6,628 nucleotides of DNA from Bacteriovoracaceae bacterium UBA7317. GTDB taxonomy: Bacteria; Bdellovibrionota; Bacteriovoracia; Bacteriovoracales; Bacteriovoracaceae. The stretch is from positions 1 to 6,628 of the forward strand of contig DKQD01000175.1 in NCBI GenBank assembly GCA_002474345.1, written 5' to 3'. Each line of letters begins with the position of its first letter. The first letter of the stretch is position 1. A program made the position numbers and the translations under genes. The notes beneath the pieces were generated by a model. It worked only from the letters and a program-made list of their open reading frames with translations. It searched no databases and was not told where the DNA came from. Shown here piece by piece: positions 5,214-6,628 of this stretch.

Positions 5214-5705
5214 ATGGATCAAGAAATTTTAAAACTTAGAAAAATCAATCAAAATGACTTTCAAACTTGGAAAGAAGGTTTTTGGAAAGATATTGATGCT
5301 GATGAGGGCCATTTTAAAAATTTAGTGAAAGAGATGAATCAACAGGAAAAAGAAGACCGAGGCTACTCTTTCTACGCAGAATTAAAAAGTGATCCAGTGG
5401 GTTTGGTCCAAGTTTTCGACGTTTTGAGGCATCCTTCTCATTCTGGGAAAATTGAAATATCCATTTTTGAAAAGCATCAGAAAAAAGGTTTAGGTAAGAA
5501 GGCCATTTGTTTATTAGAGAAATTTTGTTTTGAAGAATTAAAATTAAAAAAATTAGCGGCCTATATTTTTCCTGATAATAATGCATCCATTGCTTTATTT
5601 TCTTCTTTAAAATACGAAAGGGTTTACAGTGATCCTTATGCCTTTTTTCTAAAGGGAAAGCCTGTTCGATGTGAAGTCTATATAAAATTAAACCCCTTGT
5701 CATAA
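5214..5705 (+). CDS. GNAT-family N-acetyltransferase (RimJ/RimL-like)
   Basis: This 163-aa cytoplasmic enzyme would transfer acetyl from acetyl-CoA to an amine of a small molecule or a protein N-terminus. The N-terminal half carries LRKINQNDFQTW, typical of RimL-type GNATs. A beta strand (GLVQVFDVL, 63-71) is followed by EISIFEKHQKKGLGKKA (81-97), holding the acetyl-CoA pyrophosphate loop Q/R-x-x-G-x-G/A as QKKGLG. LAAYIFPDNNASIALFSSLKYERVY (114-138) is the characteristic C-terminal 'N-x-x-S-I-x-L-F-x-S-L-G-F' motif, with K133 in place of the usual glycine. The start ATG lacks a Shine-Dalgarno; the frame is open upstream but contains no better-supported start, and a leaderless transcript is possible. 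Substrate cannot be told from sequence. Confidence 0.87.
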   Translation: MDQEILKLRKINQNDFQTWKEGFWKDIDADEGHFKNLVKEMNQQEKEDRGYSFYAELKSDPVGLVQVFDVLRHPSHSGKIEISIFEKHQKKGLGKKAICLLEKFCFEELKLKKLAAYIFPDNNASIALFSSLKYERVYSDPYAFFLKGKPVRCEVYIKLNPLS

Positions 5706-5833
5706 ATTGTAGTTTTTCTTATTTTCGCTATAATAAAATCAATTAGATAAGACTTATAGATCTCCTCCGTTAGTGAATGCTAAGCGTTTAATTTTTGTCA
5801 AATTTTTGAATTATTTCCAAATAGGAATTTTTC

Positions 5834-5861
5834 AATTAAGGTCCGTGAAGAGACCTTAATT
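5834..5861. terminator. Perfect 10-bp inverted repeat before the CcmI-like gene
   Basis: AATTAAGGTC and GACCTTAATT are separated by an 8-nt loop, a strong hairpin in RNA or DNA. On the plus strand it is followed by only a few T residues, so it is a poor intrinsic terminator for the GNAT gene 130 bp upstream; on the minus strand a short run follows. It ends 52 bp before the next start codon and could instead be an operator or 5'-leader structure. The rest of 5706-5913 is AT-rich with no other clear feature. Confidence 0.4.
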
Positions 5862-5913
5862 TACTAAAATACATAAGATAAAAAAACTAAATGATTTAAT
5901 TGGGGAGTATTAA

Positions 5914-6297
5914 ATGAATCTAATAAAAGTATCCATACTAAGTGTGATTATGTTTTGTGCTTTAAATATACATGCTAAGAGTTTAAGTGGTATTGTGAGT
6001 ATTAAAGGAAAAGTACCTAAAGGCACATTGTATGTTTTTGCAAAAAAATTTGGAAGTGCGATGCCAATGCCATTAGCAGTTCAAAAAATAGAGTCTCCAA
6101 AATTTCCTGTAAAGTTCACTCTAGATGAATCAAAAAAAATGATGCCAAGTTTACCTTTTAAGGGTCCATTTGTCGTTATTGCGAGGATCAGCCCTTCAGG
6201 AAGTGCAATGGATAAATCAGGAGTTGAAGTAAAAACTTCTAAACCAATTAGTCTGGGTTCGAAAGATATTCAACTCTCTCTTATAGGTGATAAATAA
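5914..6297 (+). CDS. Small exported protein resembling the C-terminal domain of CcmI/CycH (cytochrome c biogenesis)
   Basis: This 127-aa protein has a Sec signal peptide (K5 then a hydrophobic core at about 6-17, probable cleavage after NIHA, residue 21), so it acts in the periplasm or beyond. The mature part has GTLYVFAKKFG (37-47), MPMPLAV (50-56), FPVKFTLDESKKMMP (64-78) and VVIARISPSGSAM (87-99). This order (G-x-L-F-V-F-A-R, M-P-L-A-V, L-P-x-x-F-x-L-D-D-S-x-x-M-M-P, A-R-I-S-x-S-G-x-A) is that of the periplasmic C-terminal domain of the CcmI/CycH apocytochrome c chaperone. Here it stands alone, without the TPR or membrane segments of CcmI. No ccm genes are nearby, so a role in cytochrome c maturation is inference only; a beta-sandwich with another ligand is possible. 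The start has GGGGAG (5902-5907), 6 nt upstream. C15 is not in a good lipobox. Confidence 0.8.
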   Translation: MNLIKVSILSVIMFCALNIHAKSLSGIVSIKGKVPKGTLYVFAKKFGSAMPMPLAVQKIESPKFPVKFTLDESKKMMPSLPFKGPFVVIARISPSGSAMDKSGVEVKTSKPISLGSKDIQLSLIGDK

Positions 6298-6332
6298 AAG
6301 CTTGGAATATTAAAATATTTAGAAGGCTTCCT

Positions 6333-6392
6333 TAGCACTATAAGAATCCACGTCGGTAAAAATAATATTCTTTAGAATTTATAGTGGTGCTA
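6333..6392. promoter_or_regulatory. Long imperfect inverted repeat between the CcmI-like and methyltransferase genes
   Basis: TAGCACTATAA (6333-6343) pairs with TTATA-GTG-GTGCTA (6379-6392) apart from a 3-nt bulge, and inside it AAGAAT (6342-6347) can pair with ATTCTT (6367-6372). A transcript would fold into a long bulged hairpin. There is no U-tract right after it, so it may be a terminator variant, a structured leader or a remnant of a small inverted-repeat element. The bases just downstream of the CcmI-like stop also hold AATATT-AA-AATATT (6306-6319), too weak to call. Confidence 0.35.
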
Positions 6393-6418
6393 CATTATCT
6401 AATGAGCTCTAAAAATTT

Positions 6419-6458
6419 ATGCTCCAACGGAGAGGTACGTTCATAAAAGAAGGAGCGT
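6419..6458 (+). promoter_or_regulatory. Leader hairpin that could mask the methyltransferase ribosome binding site
   Basis: The Shine-Dalgarno AAGGAG (6450-6455, 5 nt before the ATG) lies in GGAGC (6452-6456), which can pair with GCTCC (6421-6425); A6419 and T6420 add a pair and a wobble. The same CTCC can instead pair with GGAG at 6429-6432 around a 3-nt loop, which would free the ribosome binding site. Whether this acts as a switch is inference. Confidence 0.3.
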
Positions 6459-6460
6459 TT

Positions 6461-6628
6461 ATGACAAATTCAAAATTAAATCAAAAAAATTACAATATAT
6501 GGTCAGAGTTTTACGATCAGTATCCTAACTCCACAGTAACCATAGATGAGTTGAAATTTCCCTCTATGTATTCTGAAATAAAAAATCAGAATGTTTTAGA
6601 AATTGGTTGTGGGACAGGTCGACACACT
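6461..6628 (+). CDS. SAM-dependent class I methyltransferase, N-terminal 56 residues (cut by window edge)
   Basis: The partial reading frame ends at the window edge with VLEIGCGTGRHT (45-56), the motif I glycine-rich loop that binds S-adenosylmethionine; E47 starts the first strand and G49, G51 and G53 form the loop. Before it, YNIWSEFYDQYPNSTV (11-26) is the usual 'W-x-x-x-Y-D' lead-in of UbiE/methyltransferase-type-11 proteins. The ATG is supported by AAGGAG 5 nt upstream. The substrate-binding part lies outside the window, so the substrate (small molecule, lipid or protein) cannot be assigned. Confidence 0.88.
   Translation, partial: MTNSKLNQKNYNIWSEFYDQYPNSTVTIDELKFPSMYSEIKNQNVLEIGCGTGRHT

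Noticed and set aside
5314..5703. 129-codon minus-strand ORF inside the GNAT gene
   Set aside because: It is antisense to a gene with clear GNAT motifs, low-complexity in character, and has no ribosome binding site.
5914..5976. Lipoprotein signal at C15 of the CcmI-like protein
   Set aside because: The residues before the cysteine (I-M-F) do not form a lipobox; cleavage after NIHA is the better reading.

Overview
The window is AT-rich bacterial DNA with seven protein-coding genes, one structural RNA gene and a gene relic. Low GC, Gram-negative features (a periplasmic sensor loop, a Sec-exported protein resembling part of a cytochrome c maturation factor) and gene style would fit a Bdellovibrionota/Bacteriovorax-type or other deltaproteobacterial-grade organism. 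That placement is a guess from style, not a demonstrated match.

Layout. At the left, on the minus strand, is a two-component operon: a PhoB/OmpR-family response regulator (694-1395) followed 6 nt later by a sensor histidine kinase (1-687) that runs off the window. Divergent from it, after a 230-bp control region, is ssrA, the tmRNA gene (1626-1998), with a G3-U70 alanine identity pair, an encoded CCA end and a 12-residue tag AESNDFAPAMAA. Next to ssrA is a headless gene relic (2027-2191), then a BetT-type BCCT choline transporter (2322-4280). Next, on the minus strand, is an atypical SDR / NAD(P)-binding protein (4374-5078). Further right on the plus strand are a GNAT acetyltransferase (5214-5705), a small exported protein resembling the C-terminal domain of CcmI/CycH (5914-6297), and the first 56 codons of a SAM-dependent methyltransferase (6461 to the window end).

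The most interesting feature is that the last 14 bases of ssrA (1985-1998) recur exactly at 4348-4361, just beyond betT. tmRNA 3' ends are classic tyrosine-recombinase integration sites, so 1985-4361 reads as a minimal, integrase-less genomic island whose only intact gene is betT. A 46-bp imperfect direct repeat sits just inside the right border (4287-4332) and again between the relic and betT (2177-2222). Each copy carries two TGTAG-type motifs 10 bp apart and ends in the same 12-mer, and each is followed by an ACCACC motif (an exact core on the right, a degenerate one in the middle). This suggests two related elements integrated in tandem at ssrA: the left one almost entirely deleted, the right one reduced to a transporter gene. 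Without the island, ssrA and the SDR gene would face each other tail to tail, 12 bp apart.

The right half is ordinary single-gene units with several candidate control structures: a promoter with a small palindrome at the predicted start site of the SDR gene, a possibly leaderless GNAT gene, a 10-bp perfect inverted repeat before the CcmI-like gene, and a potential hairpin that can mask the ribosome binding site of the methyltransferase gene, with a competing alternative pairing.
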